Notes under the pieces: generated by a model | Told to the model about the DNA's origin: nothing | Database searches by the model: none | The model's input: only the letters and a program-made list of their open reading frames with translations | Part shown: positions 33,243 through 45,114 of the stretch, in pieces | How positions within the stretch are numbered: position 1 is the stretch's first letter | How the letters are laid out: every line of letters begins with the position of its first letter | Source of the DNA: Neckera pumila | Taxonomy: Eukaryota; Streptophyta; Bryopsida; Hypnales; Neckeraceae | Reading direction: 5' to 3' | Length of the DNA stretch: 64,000 nucleotides | Assembly: GCA_963969595.1 (NCBI GenBank) | Contig: OZ018411.1 | Span: 10,294,501-10,358,500 of the forward strand | Made by a program: the position numbers and the translations under genes

Positions 33243-34883
33243 AGACAGACGCAAGACGCAAACTTTTGAATGACCACTTGAATGTCCTTAATTATACACT
33301 CCCTCTATCCCCAAATGAACTTCTGAGTGGGCAAAATATTCAAGATTTAAGGTTGAAAATGATGCGATTCCAAACCATTTTTAACTAATTTAGAGAAGTT
33401 GTTATCCATTCATTGAATTTTTAAGAACAAAAATGATCATTTTTGAGTAACCAGAAGATTGTTTGGGGACTAAAAAATGAAGGGGATCAGAAGGTCACTT
33501 TGGATGGAGATGAGTATCATAAATTTGAATGGAAATTTGTATTTTACAAATGTCAAGAAACTAATACAAGTTTGTTTTTTTAAAATTGAGTGAATGAATT
33601 TGAATGGTGTGAAAAAGATACAATGGTGTGTGTTTGTAAGGACAAGAACAACCTATTATGGGTCTTTTAGACAACCTATGGTGTTTAACGTGATAAAGGA
33701 TTAACTCAAAAAAATTGTGAGAAAATTTAAATTTGTTTTATCCTTTATTTGTAGATTTTCACAAGAATAAGATTAACCCTTTAATTTTTTATACTTGGAT
33801 AAAATGTACAAATAAAAAATGTGTAATTCAATAACAATAACCTTGTTATTTTTTCTAAAGCATAAGTAGTAAAAAGGATGCGTCTAGACTTGGGCTTTGC
33901 AAAAGTAGTTATTGACTACATTAATATAATTACCACATATTCCTTGAATTCACATCAATTGTCTCAAGTAAATATTGAAAGTAGTCTATATGGATTTTTA
34001 TTTTCAATAAATGTGATTACTTAGGTGTTTTCATTACTATATTGAAGAAATATGATAATTTTGGCGGAGCCTTGTTGGTAGTCAAAAGAGGATTCTACAT
34101 TCTCTTAGATTGCATCTTTTGGATACCATATGAATAAACTATGATTTCTCAAAATATTAAAAATTGATATTTCTAAAATCGACCCTAGACTCTCATGAAT
34201 AGTGAAAGTACATTTTAGGCAAGAATATGTAAGGGTTGATTTTTGAAAGGGGTCGGAATTAGGATTTCTTACCTTAGTTGATATATATTATATTAAAACT
34301 TCCTATGCTACCCAAAATATGCAAATATATTTCTTAGCATTTGAGGATATTTTTTGAGTTTTGCCAGCTATTTTCGTTCAATCTTTATATCGAAGTAGGA
34401 TTTTAAACACTTAATCCAGTTGTTTCTTTATTTTTTATTCAAAATTCTAGATAAATTTTATAGATTATTTTACCATTTTTTTTCTTGATGATTTCAAATT
34501 GCAACTATTTTTTTTCCCAATTCCACTAGCTAATAATGAACTAAGTGTTACTTTACACTATTGTGGGGAAGTGTACCGGTCAAGAATTGTAGGGAAATGG
34601 AGCAATAGGATTGGAGAAAATTTTGTTCTTCACCAGATTAGATTTCCACTACAACCAAGATTTGTCAAGTGGAGAACTTCAAGCATGGATGAAAAAATGG
34701 CATTGTTCCTATGTGACAACGCTTTTTGTAAGTAGAGTTATCTAGAGATCAAGTTTCTTGTGCGTCTCACCCTCCAAACAAGAAACTTGGCCTCTAGAGA
34801 ACTCTCAACTTCATTAATTGTCTTTTCATTGTGACATATCTCCTCCATGCAATTGCGGGCTTCCTTTACTTCAAATAGCATTA
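33243..34883. other. AT-rich DNA with one dispersed-repeat copy
   Basis: About 34085-34275 (AAAATCGACCCTAGACTCTC, ACATTTTAGGCAAGAATATG) matches segments near 15040, 22240, 24830 (inverted) and 56110-56590. No gene was seen. Confidence 0.45.
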
Positions 34884-35498
34884 AGGTGGACGTACCAGTA
34901 GCCAATTATTTAAGCAGTTTTTGACTAGATTGTACGTAGTATGAGGTGGTGGAAATTTTTACCATATAGGAAGATAGGAAATATGGGGATTGCAAAATTT
35001 TCAGAATTTTGTTCCCAAAATTGAAATTATTGTGAATTTTGGGAGCCAAAAAGTGCGCTTCACTAGCAACCAATGTCTAGATTCTTCCAATTCCAATTGT
35101 TCAAGAATGCTCACTACTTCGGAACATGTGACATAACCATATTAGTTCCAACCTTAAAAAGGACAAAAAAACAACACTCCAAGCCTGACTTCCAACCTAA
35201 GGTTGCAAATAGCATATCCATTAGATGACATTGGAGGGCTTTTTCAGGCTGGTTCCCTAATCTGGCCTGATTCTGTGAACTGCGGTACAAATTGTTGGAA
35301 TTTTTTTTAAAGTAATTTTTTTTTTCCAAAAATGAAGTGGCACAGTGCCAGCCACATCAGCTAGCTACTGGAGTTGTGTTCCCGCAGTCTAAAAATGCAG
35401 GGAACTCTACGGGAACTCACGGTCTCCCAATGCCCTCAAATGTCATCTAATACTACAGATTGGGTACTAGACGTGGTTGACAACTAGTGCTTCTACCT
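34884..35498. mobile_element. Family A MITE split by another MITE
   Basis: It starts AGGTGGACGTACCAGTAGCC after TA and ends CAACTAGTGCTTCTACCT before TA. It matches 27746-28189 but is interrupted by 35219-35452. Confidence 0.7.
35219..35452. mobile_element. Nested MITE, family D
   Basis: The ends are CATTAGATGACATTGGAGGGC-like and TGCCCTCAAATGTCATCTAAT. The interior holds CCACATCAGCTAGCTACTGG, also present (as CAGCTAGCT / AGCTAGCTGATGTGG) in the element at 56199. Its absence from the otherwise colinear family A copy at 27746 shows that it is a later insertion. Confidence 0.7.
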
Positions 35499-35811
35499 TA
35501 GCTGACTCTTTGCCTCTTCTTCATCCACATTGCAAAACTCTCCTCTTAGTCAAGTTGTCCGATGGACTTCAATTTGTAACTAGTTGTCCATAAGACTTCA
35601 GTTTCTGCTTGGTATTTATACTACAACTGGTCGTCAAGACTTCTAATGGCATCATTTTATTGTCTGCTTTTTTTAAATCTTCTTCAACATCCCACGATCC
35701 ACCAATTATTGCAAATAACCATGTCTTGGCCAAAACTTCTTGACCGACTAGTGCACTTCTCCACCATAGTGTAAAGCGGCCATAATTGACGATTCTCTCC
35801 CAAACATTGAT

Positions 35812-35970
35812 AAGGTAGACAACACCCATTCTCCGTCCCTTTACCCCATTCCGTCATCATGTACCAATGGACCAATGAACCAAATTTTCTGTTTAGAATG
35901 TACTCCATTGGTACATGATGACAGAACCGGGTACATGGACGAGAATGAGTGCCTTCTACCTCATACCCAG
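35812..35970. mobile_element. TA-associated fold-back MITE, family J
   Basis: AGGTAGACAACACCCATTCTC at the left and GAGAATGAGTGCCTTCTACCT at the right are inverted. The arms meet at CGTCATCATGTACCAATGGA and TCCATTGGTACATGATGACA. Left flank is TA, right flank is CA. It is related to 26700-27123. Confidence 0.7.
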
Positions 35971-36439
35971 AAGACTGAAAGCAGAATTGATGCTGTCCGA
36001 AAGAAGTTCAACCAACTGATTGCAAGCTGGTGTTTGAGCAATCACTCTTTGATGAGAGAGGGGGTCTCCTCTCCACGCTGTACCATAAGTTAATGCTATG
36101 GGAACTTGACCATGGGAACACTGGGAACGTTGGGGAAGTTGTTGTGAACTTCAGCCACGTGCCCATCCGCAGAGCTTGACAGGTGTGCCTGCCTCAGTCC
36201 ATAAACTAGCCCGGAGATCCTTAGTTGCTCTGCTTTTGTTTTACTATTCCGTTTGATAGGAGTAGCCCAACGGTAAAAATTATTAACTGCAATGACAGAA
36301 GCAAATTAAAATGACCCAAACGAAGGCTCCTCCGTTGCTCAGGGAGTGCAGATTGATTGGCAATTTCCAAAAGATTTGGTGTAAGGTAAGGTGGGGCGTT
36401 CATAAAGTGTCCTTCAGAGCATTGCCACCCATTCATGGT

Positions 36440-36860
36440 CAAGCTCCCGGCCAGGGGTTTGGGCGGGGTCGAGAAGAAAAAGAAAGTCACCTATTGGTCC
36501 TGGGTTTGGGCGGGGTCGAGAAGAAAAAGAAAGCCACCCATTGGTCCTGGATTTAGGTGGGGCCGAGAAGAAAAAGAAAGCCACCCATTGCATAACATTC
36601 AGTAGCTCTACAATGATGGTGTGGTATATTCCACATCCCAATAGTGTTTTATTAGTAGCTACTGATGAATTAGACAGGTGGAGGATGTAGAAGCACAACA
36701 TCACTATAGAACCAAGGCAACATCATTACATGCTACTGAATGTTATGTTGGCCCAGGGTTGGGGGATGGGGGTTGGAGTTGGGGGCTAAGAAGAAAAAGA
36801 AAGCCACCCATTGGCCCGGGGTTTGGGTGGGGTCAAGAAGAAAAAGAAAGCCACCCATTT
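36440..36860. repeat. Minisatellite of about 50-bp units, split by a MITE
   Basis: The core GAGAAGAAAAAGAAAGCCACC recurs five times, three times before 36591 and twice after 36747. Each is preceded by GGTTTGGGCGGGGTC-like G-rich text. The unit is purine/G-rich on the plus strand. The long minus-strand ORF across it is an artefact of the repeat. Confidence 0.85.
36591..36747. mobile_element. 157-bp MITE in the minisatellite
   Basis: CATAACATTCAGTAGC (36591-36606) is perfectly complementary to 36732-36747. The flanking minisatellite supplies the empty site: an uninterrupted unit reads CCCATTGGCCC, whereas here CCCATTG-element-TTGGCCC is seen. This gives a 3-bp TTG target duplication. Confidence 0.8.
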
Positions 36861-37311
36861 ACGGGAAAGGGACAAAAAGAGACTAGTCACTCCAAAATTT
36901 TCTCTCCAAGCATGAGGAGAGTGTCACCGCCACCTGTCTCGCCATGGATTGACTCTTGCTTGGATTTGTGGGTTTGTGGGCCATTTCTTACAATTTTTGA
37001 ATCAACTCGCATACTAATTGGCTCTTTAGTATGACAGAGCATTAATGTTTGCAATTGACTTCTTTTGGCGTGTCCTTGAAGGCAGGGATGGATGGCACAT
37101 GGAAGCGGCCAAGAAAGAGTAGGGCCCGGACCACCCCATCCCATGAGCCGTGTTTGTGGGGAATGGGTGGCAATACTCTCACTCCTTCTGTTCTAAGGGC
37201 ACCTCTATGACAATATGTCTATGAGGGCTAATGGTTACCTTCCTTTCCAAAAAACAAAAAACATGTAAATGAGGGTTGCCTCAATGAGTTGGCGAGCCAA
37301 GCTACACAAAA

Positions 37312-37556
37312 TAGTGCAATTAGGTTATCCCACACTAATTTCTCAATAGTCCACACTATATACATATTCATTGCTATTGTATAATGATGCATTCAATTTA
37401 GAGCCATGTGTATGGCATAGATTCATGCAACAGTTCAAGGCTTGGTTCAAAGAGTTGTGTGCGCATGTATACAGATAAGTATTGTTCTATGAGGTAATTT
37501 ATTTGAGGTAAGGCAACCTAATTAACAAGGCAACCTAATTGTACTATTTTGTGTAG
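37312..37556. mobile_element. MITE family F, copy 1
   Basis: It starts CTACACAAAATAGTGCAATT and ends AATTGTACTATTTTGTGTAG, a near-perfect TIR of about 25 bp. Copies lie at 38066-38320 (in the duplicated unit) and independently at 57419-57656. Confidence 0.8.
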
Positions 37557-38065
37557 GTGGAGTGCCCTATGGCAAGCATGCAAAGGCCTCAAAACAGATT
37601 GGCTACTTCATACTTCAAGCGTTCATAGGAAAGGGACTAAAAGAGACCGGTCACTCCAAAATTTTCTCTTCAAACACTAGGAGAGTGTCCCCACCACCCG
37701 TCTTACCGTGCATTGACTCTTGCTTGATCTTGTCGGGTTCGTGGGCCATTTCTTGCAATTTTTTAATCAACTCGCATGTTGATTGACTCTTGATTATGAC
37801 ATAGCATTAATGCTTGCAATTCATTTCTTTTGGCTTGTCCTTGAAGGCCATGATGGGTGGTGCATGGAAGCGACCCGGAAGGAGCAGGGCCCAAGCCACC
37901 CTGTTCCCCAAGCTGTGTTTGCGAGGAATGGGTGGCAATGCTCTCAATCCTTCTATTCCAAGGGCACCTTTGCGGCAACATGTCTATGAGGGCTAATGGC
38001 CACCTTCCTTTCCAAAAAACAAAAAACATGTAATGGGGGCTACCTCGATGAGTTGGCAAGCCAAG

Positions 38066-38320
38066 CTACACAAAATAGTGCAATTAGGTTACCTCATACT
38101 AATTTTTTAGTATTCCACATTATATTCATATTCATTGCTATTGTGCAATGATGCATTCAATCCAGAATCATGTGTATGGCATAGATTAGTGCAACAGTCC
38201 AAGGCTTGGTGTAGGGAGCTGCATGCGCCTTCATATGGATAAGCATTGACCTATGAGGTAATTTATCTAAGGTAAGGCAACCTAATTGACAAGGCAACCT
38301 AATTGTATAATTTTGTATCG
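38066..38320. mobile_element. MITE family F, copy 2
   Basis: It has the same termini as copy 1 (the right end has decayed to TTTTGTATCG) and arose with the 764-bp duplication, not by a new insertion. Confidence 0.75.
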
Positions 38321-38392
38321 GTGGAGTGCCCTACAACAAGCACACAAAGCCCTCAAATAGACTGGCCACTTCATAACTTCAAGAGTGCATGG

Positions 38393-39325
38393 CTAAATGG
38401 CAAGTTTCACATGTGGCACGCCGTGCGCTCTTGTTGTCTTTTTGACTCCACTTTTTGACGCCAAAGAAACCATTGGCGCCCCTACTATGGAGATGCCCTA
38501 AGGGCTTCTCCAATCCATGAGCGGAAATTACAAACAATGCCAGAATTTTCAAGTGGGGGGAGGAAAAGACGAACCTCAAATTGTTCCAGTGATTTTTAAA
38601 AGAAAATTGACCCAATGCAAAGTCGGCTATCCAAATCTCAAATAGACTATTAAAGCATCCCTACCTTTGCCCCCAATACAAGTCTGGGATACTATAGGCC
38701 AGACCAAGCACCCCTTCCCCATTGTAGCCCATTTACCAAGTTTGAAGCACCGGGTGCACCACGTTTTGTTGTTCTTTCTTCAGCTTCTGATGCATGCTAA
38801 AATTTTGGCAGGGCTTGGGATTGACTGTTTTCTCATTACCTTTTGTAAACAGAATTGCTCACAACAAGTTGTTACTAAAGGAATTGTTGTTTGAACTTTA
38901 AAAAATTCATAAAAGAACAAGCACCATCACTTTAGGGGATGGGGCCATTATTGTTTAGAGTGCCAATTTGCTCCATCCATTGGGGCAAATACTTCCGCAA
39001 TGCCTGCCACTTCCACCGGGTATGCCAACTAGCCTTTGCAATATGGATTTAGCCACCCCACAATGGCAATGCTCTTAATTTATTAGAAAAAGAATGTGAG
39101 GAAAAGATTTTACAATTAAAAAAGTCTTTTCACATCAAAAAAAGAAGTTCCAATTTATTGGCACACATAATAATGATACAACAATCGTGAATCTTCCTAT
39201 GTGAACCAAATTGTGCAAACTTTATATTTGGCCAACTTGTTGAGTTTCAAAAGGAGAATGGTGGGCCCCAAAGCAAAGAAAGATCAATACCAATTGCATT
39301 GGAGAGTGCTTTACAGAATTGCCCC
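38393..39325. other. Intergenic, no supported feature
   Basis: GGAGATGCCCTAAGGGCTTC near 38490 resembles a MITE end, but no partner was found. No gene is visible. Confidence 0.4.
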
Positions 39326-40253
39326 TTAACCTGTAAAGGACCATTGTCCTTGCGGGGGACAAATGAGATTTCGGACAGGTACCTACGGGCTGAATTTTTG
39401 TCCTAAATTTTTTAAACTTTTTTGAAGATAGAAAAACTGATAAGCTTTGTGGGAAAATAATTTTTTTTTTCAATCAGTGCCCGAGAACAAAAGTTATGCT
39501 CAAATAAGCTCAAAACAGGGAAGAAGGGGCAGCAAAAAAAAATTGGCAAATTATTTGTTTCTTATTTTATTTTATATTTTCTTATAGATTATATCTTTGT
39601 CTAACTGGAAATCTTTGATTCATTCCATTTGGATTTGGTATGAATTATGGACAGTCTTATTTTTTGGGCACTTATAGCATCTTCTTGAAAAAATAACTTT
39701 TAGGATCCGTTTCTGAATGCAGTTTTTTCAAATTTTCAAAAGAAAAGTTTTGTGTGGTTTAGTTTTTTTGCTAGAACAATCTCACCATTGGAATTAGTGT
39801 ATTTTAATTCTATATAAGAGATATTAATATTTTAGATTTTCCTTCTATCTTGTACCTACTTCTACTTTATAATTTTTTTAATAATAAAAATTAAGTTCTT
39901 TTGAATTTCTTTTTTTTTAATAGACTCTCAACTTGATTCTCTACTATATAAGTCTAAAGCTCAAAACTCTATAGTGCAAAAATTTAAAGTTAAAAATGTT
40001 CAAAGTCCAAAAAATTTAGTCTCACAATGTGCTGAAAAACCTGTTTTTTTCACTTTAAATGCAAATATCTTGCAATTTGTGCGGTCAAAATTCTTGAAAT
40101 TTTTTCTACACACTTTCATACTAGTTAGATACAAGATTATATGATTAGATATGCAAAAATAACAATTTTCAATTTTTTTTACTCATTGCTACAGAAATGG
40201 CAATTTTGAGTGTTTTTTTTGCAGAAAAAAGGCCTTGGACCTTTAGAGGTTAA
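39326..40253. mobile_element. TTAA-ended element, family G, full-length
   Basis: It begins TTAACCTGTAAAGGACCATT and ends GGCCTTGGACCTTTAGAGGTTAA. TTAA lies at both outer ends, with inverted termini of the type CC-TAAAGG-CC. The interior is 0.9 kb and non-coding (GAAGATAGAAAAACTGATAAGC; GAACAAAAGTTATGCTC). Family G copies also occur at 30833, 42664, 48702 and 54795. Confidence 0.75.
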
Positions 40254-40407
40254 TTATGCCATCACCATCCTAGAAGTTGGTTCCGTTGTAGCCACTTTAT
40301 GTCCTTATGCTCATTTAAATGCTATACTCTTCATTCTACTTTGCATTGACCACAATAGATACCATTAAATTATTTGAGATAATTTTGTTTAGTGTTGCTC
40401 CTATGAT

Positions 40408-41737
40408 TTAATCCGTAAAGGACCATGGCCATTTTTCTGTCAAAATCTATTTAAAATTTCCGTTTCTGCTACGTTCATTCAAGAAAGCATAAAAACATTC
40501 TTTATTGAATCTAAGCATGAGATCTTGTACTTGACAAGTCTGAGATCATATGGTAAAATTTTTATGAAGTTTGACTACAAGGATTGGAATATATTAGTAT
40601 TCAAATTTGGGAAAACAATAAAAATCTGAACATTGGCTAGAAATTTCATATGACTTTGACTGCCATTTGTAGAAAGATATTGCACTACCAACTTTGAATT
40701 AAAAAGAAATTTATTCAAAAATTGAGTTGAAAGTCTAGGGAAAAAATTTCAAAAATACACACTTGATTTTAGTTCTTTAAATTTTTTTAAATAGATGTAG
40801 ATCAAAGATTGAAAGGGAGAACTAAATCATTAATAGAGCTTTAAAATAGAATTCTAATACAACAATCTCAATAGTGAGATTATTTTAGCAAGCAAATTCA
40901 ATCTTTTGAAACAATTTTCTTGAAAAATTATAAAAATTGCATTCAAAAATGAATCCTACAAGTTATTTTTTCAAAAAGATGCTTAGATTGTCTACAAAAT
41001 TGTCATTTCTTTTGCAAAGTGCAAGAAACTGTTTCTTTAAATTTGCACCATGCTTCCCTAGGTTTTAAGGTTTTGAATCTTCTTAGCTTAAAATTTTGTT
41101 TGAGCAATGTTGAATTAAAAAAGTAATATTGAAGAATTGAATTAAAAGTCTAGGAAAAAATTTCAAAAAACACACAATTTTATTCTTTAAAATATTATTA
41201 AACATAATTAAATAAGTAAGTGAAGAAAAACTAAATTGCAATAGGTTTCATATGGAATTGAAACACAATAATTCCAATGGTGAGGTTGTTCTAGAAAGCA
41301 AACTAAGCCATGTCAATATTTTTTTGGAAAAGTTGTGAAAATCCCATTAAAAAACAAATCTTATATGTTATGTTTTTGAGAAGATGCTAGTAGATTGCCT
41401 CCAAAACAAGATTGGCTTTAACTTTTTCATCACTAGTCCAAATAGAATGAATCAAAATTTTTTATATAGGCAAAAATATTTTGTAAGATAAAAAACAGTT
41501 TGAAAATTTTAATTTGACTTTTTTTGATTATTTTTGTAGTGCCCAACAAATCCCATTTTGGGCTTAGAGTGGCTTAACTTTTGCTTTGGGGCATTGATTA
41601 AACTGAAAATTCTACTTCCAAAAAATTGAAGTATTTTCCTATTTTTGAAAAAAGTTTCAAAAAATCACAATGAAAATTCAATCTATAGGAGCCTACCCAA
41701 AATTTATTTTGTTTCGCAATGGGACTTTAGGGGAGTA
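40408..41737. mobile_element. TTAA-ended family G, composite copy
   Basis: It starts TTAATCCGTAAAGGACCATG. A matching terminus GGGACTTTAGGGG lies at 41720-41733, but its TTAA has decayed to GTAA. At 1.3 kb it is longer than other copies. Two internal segments resemble each other (AAAGTCTAGGGAAAAAATTTC near 40730; AAAGTCTAGGAAAAAATTTC near 41147), so it holds an internal duplication. Confidence 0.5.
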
Positions 41738-42007
41738 AAAGGTGTAATAAAAGTGTCATAAAGACTATTAGAAAGAGTGTCAAGAAAGTATTTTTTTCAT
41801 TAAAAAACAAAACCTAGCATGCATAGAATTCATAATAAAAGATTGGCAATCCCAATGATCCATGTGCAATTTTATCTTTGCATTCTTTATAATACTTTTT
41901 TCAATACCTTAGTGTGTAAAGTTTGTTGAAAAAAGTAACAAAAACAACAATATTTTTCACAGCGCTTATTAAGCATTATATTTGCTTCTTTAAGATCTAG
42001 CTAGTAG

Positions 42008-42614
42008 GGAACCGAATCTACCCTCATGCCCTTGCTGAAATTTTTCAAATTTTTTCCCACACAAAGATAAGTGGAGAGACAGGGAGAACGTTGAAATTAT
42101 ATTTTTTGGACCAAGTATGAATTAGTTCTCAATTTTTGAAGTGATCAGCCCATAGGGGTCTGTAGGCCACCTCATGACCGACAAAATCTGAATCCAATAT
42201 GATCATTTTCCTACTCAATGCAGTCACAACATTTTCAAAAATGGAAGACCTAAAAAAATCAGTTTTTACAAAGAATTTTACATTGAAAAGTTGGAAGTAC
42301 CTTTTGAGGTCATTAATTACTTTATACAGTAGAACCTCTCTAAGCTGATCGGTCCCAGACCGGTCTGACAAATTGGTTTATAGAAGTTTATTGACTTCTA
42401 GAGGGTCATTTTTAGTCACAACCTTTGTTATGTGGCCCAGTCCGGGACCAGTCTGATATGATTAGTTTTTGGAGGTCTATCTGCTTACAGAGGTTTGACT
42501 TAGAAAGGTTCTACAGTAACTACCATGTAAGGCATTGATTGTGGTCTAAAAAAACACAATGGGGTCATTAGGTGTCCATCATGGGCCATTTGACCGCAAT
42601 CGGGTCTTTTACCT
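42008..42614. mobile_element. MITE family C, interrupted copy
   Basis: It is colinear with the intact copy at 58529-58971 (TTGAAGTGATCAGCC, TCACAACATTTTCAAAAATG, GACCGCAATCGGGTCTTTTACCT), but is split at 42327-42516 by an Emigrant-like MITE. The left terminus is degraded. Confidence 0.75.
42327..42516. mobile_element. Nested 190-bp Emigrant-like MITE
   Basis: It starts CAGTAGAACCTCTCTAAG and ends CTTAGAAAGGTTCTACAG, with TA on both sides (42325-42326 and 42517-42518). The uninterrupted sequence at 58529-58971 gives the empty site. Confidence 0.85.
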
Positions 42615-42663
42615 TACTTCAATTCAGCTGTTGAGATAGAAGGTTTATAAAGTATTCACCTCC

Positions 42664-43224
42664 TTAACACCCTAAAGTCTTGAGGTCATTTTTTTGTCAA
42701 AATCCACTCAAAGTTGCCATTTTTGTTGTATTCATCCAAGAAAGCAAAAAAATACTTTTCCAAAATCTAATCATAGAGTTGTACTTCACTTCTCTAAGAT
42801 CATGTGGTAAAAATTTCATCAAGTTCGACTGTACAAAATGGAAGGTATTAGCATTCAAAGTTGGACAAGAAGTTTCTTTTCAAGAACATGAATAGATTGC
42901 CCACAACTTTCTCATCACGGGTCCAAATAGAATGATTCAAAGTTTTACATGTAGAAAAAAAGTATTTAGGATTTTTTTTAGTATATATATATGTATATTT
43001 TTTTTAATTTTTTGGACTACCCGCCAACCTCCGTTTTAGGGTTTTTGTGTCATGACTTTTGCTTTTGGGCACCAATTGAAATAAAAATTATATTCCCAAG
43101 AAGCTTATATATTTTTCTAGCTTCACAAAAAAAATTAGAAAATCATGATGAAAATCGAGACCGTATGAGCCTGCCCAAATTCACATTTTGGCCCCCATAT
43201 AGCCAATGGGACTTTAGGAGTTAA
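42664..43224. mobile_element. TTAA-ended family G, short copy
   Basis: It begins TTAACACCCTAAAGTCTTG and ends GGGACTTTAGGAGTTAA, with TTAA at both ends. It is 561 bp long, so it is probably an internal deletion derivative of the 0.9-kb form. Confidence 0.6.
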
Positions 43225-45114
43225 TTGTACACTATTTGTTCATTTTTGTTTTTTTTGCACTATAAATGTATATATTGTCAACATTTTAGGAGGTGGGTAC
43301 TTTTAGTGACTACTGCCTTTCAAGTTCAAAAGTTCATAACTAATTCCTCAAAGCTCCAAAAAATATGAAATAAATTGGGCTAGATGCCAATTCCATTTGT
43401 CTCTAAAGGAAAATGTCCTAAGAAATATTTCAAGAAATTAAACCTCCCCAAATGAGTTTTCATCTTTAAGTGGGCACTTTACAGACCTCCTACCTTAACT
43501 TACTATGAATGTAACTTGATGACTTTAATTATAGTCAAACATTGTTACCTATGTCTAATACTTCACAACGTTTTTGCAAGGAGCTTTGGAATTTGAAAGG
43601 TTGAGAGAGCCCATTTGTGAGGTGGTATTTTCAAACCTATAAATGCCAAGCAATCTATTAAAAGCATGCCTACACCAACTCTCCAAGTGAGGCAAGTTCA
43701 ATGATTGGGTGAGCCAAGCCAGCTTTTTTACTCCATGGTAGACAAAATAAGGTCAAAAAAATGGCTAGCCATGGCACAATTTGGCAAATGCATGGGTTAA
43801 TGGAGAATCTCACGCGTGGCGCAATATATATTGTTTTTTGTCCTTATACGTAGGTTTCAAGATATGGTTTGAATGCATGACGCTTCTACCATGTCGACGT
43901 TCATGAAATGGGCCCCATATAGACCCGGATCCTATGTCCCCAGCCCGTGTTGCCATGGGGCACAGGCGAGTCATATGTTGGCTTTGTTGCACACACACGC
44001 CAAGTGGGGGCTTGGTGTCCTTTTTCGCCACCTATGTCGCAGGGGTGCTCTAATCCGAAAAGGTCCATGCATCCCTAAAATGGATGCGCCTTGGTCAACC
44101 TTCATTGTAACTTTCAATATAATCATTTTTTGGTAATTGATTCAAATTAAGAAAATGAAGTTTGACAAGTTTTCTTCTTCATAATAAAATTTTGAAAAAA
44201 GAATCAACCTGACAAAATTATTGCAATTGTAAACTCCGTATGTTAAAAAATACAAATACCCTAGTATTATCCTTGATAATCAACTCTCACTTTTATAATT
44301 CCTAGTAGTTAATCACATATAATGCATTTTGAGGCAATAGAAAGTGTTATATTTTGTTTTAGTTTAATGACTCAAAAAACCCTCCAAGATACAAAACTAT
44401 GAATATAGGTTTAAGAGAATTGAGCCTAAATTCATGATAAAAAATGATTTTCAAACTAAATTATAAATTTTTAAATATAAACTAATGTAGATTTGAAGAT
44501 ATGATAGGAAATCTATGTAGTTTATGTTAATTTTATAAAATTTGTTCTATAAATATATGATGTTTTTTAAAAATAAAAAAATTGATGAGCACTTGAAAAT
44601 CCTTTGAGGGGGGTTCACCATTTGCAACTAAGGTAGGCATACCTTTTTGCAATTACAACCCCATAAAGTTGTCTAAACTACTGGTATTCAAAGCCGGCCC
44701 AGTGACCTAGTTTTAACAATTTTTTTTCTTCTATAAGTCAATACTAATTTTCAGAATCAAAGTAACCAGTAGGAGATAAAGAGTTCTTTGAGGCAATATG
44801 CCAACAAGAATTGAAGCACTTTGTATTCAAAGATGTCTAATTAGGGATAGTTTAGTGTCAATAGTAGGTATTCCTATAGTTTTTAATTTGAGAATTTGCA
44901 ATTTATTCACATAGTCTTTGAAATTTTTCAAACCAATGACATCTATTTCAAGTTCATTTGCTAACATCTTGATGTGAATTTTTTAAATTTGTGTTTGAAA
45001 ATTGTTTGATCTCAAAAAGTGTTTTGTTAGTTGAAGATACTTTACATAGTTATATACAAGGATGTTGGAAATTAAAATCAATTTTGGAACTTACGATGCC
45101 AACGCAGGACATTT
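43225..45114. other. AT-rich DNA with one dispersed repeat
   Basis: About 43290-43495 (AAGTTCAAAAGTTCATAACT, TATGAAATAAATTGGGCTAGA-like, GACCTCCTACCTTA) matches 63640-63835. The remainder shows no gene. A GC-richer patch at 43860-44100 has no recognisable coding content. Confidence 0.4.

Larger units (their letters stand above)
36862..38392. repeat. 764-bp direct tandem duplication
   Basis: Unit 1 (36862-37626) and unit 2 (37627-38392) share GGAAAGGGAC-AAAAGAGAC, TCCAAAATTTTCTCT, AGGAGAGTGTC, the CAAAAAACATGTAA stretch and a family F MITE, with roughly 10-15% divergence judged by eye. No gene is seen, though unit ends show ORFs of 60-118 codons without known domains. Confidence 0.85.

Noticed and set aside
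36414..36704. 96-codon minus-strand ORF with FFFFSAPPK repeats
   Set aside because: It is the translation of the 50-bp minisatellite and of the inserted MITE, so it is an artefact of repetition.
43873..44136. 87-codon ORF in a GC-richer patch
   Set aside because: No domain, no transcript signals, and the patch has no counterpart that shows coding constraint.
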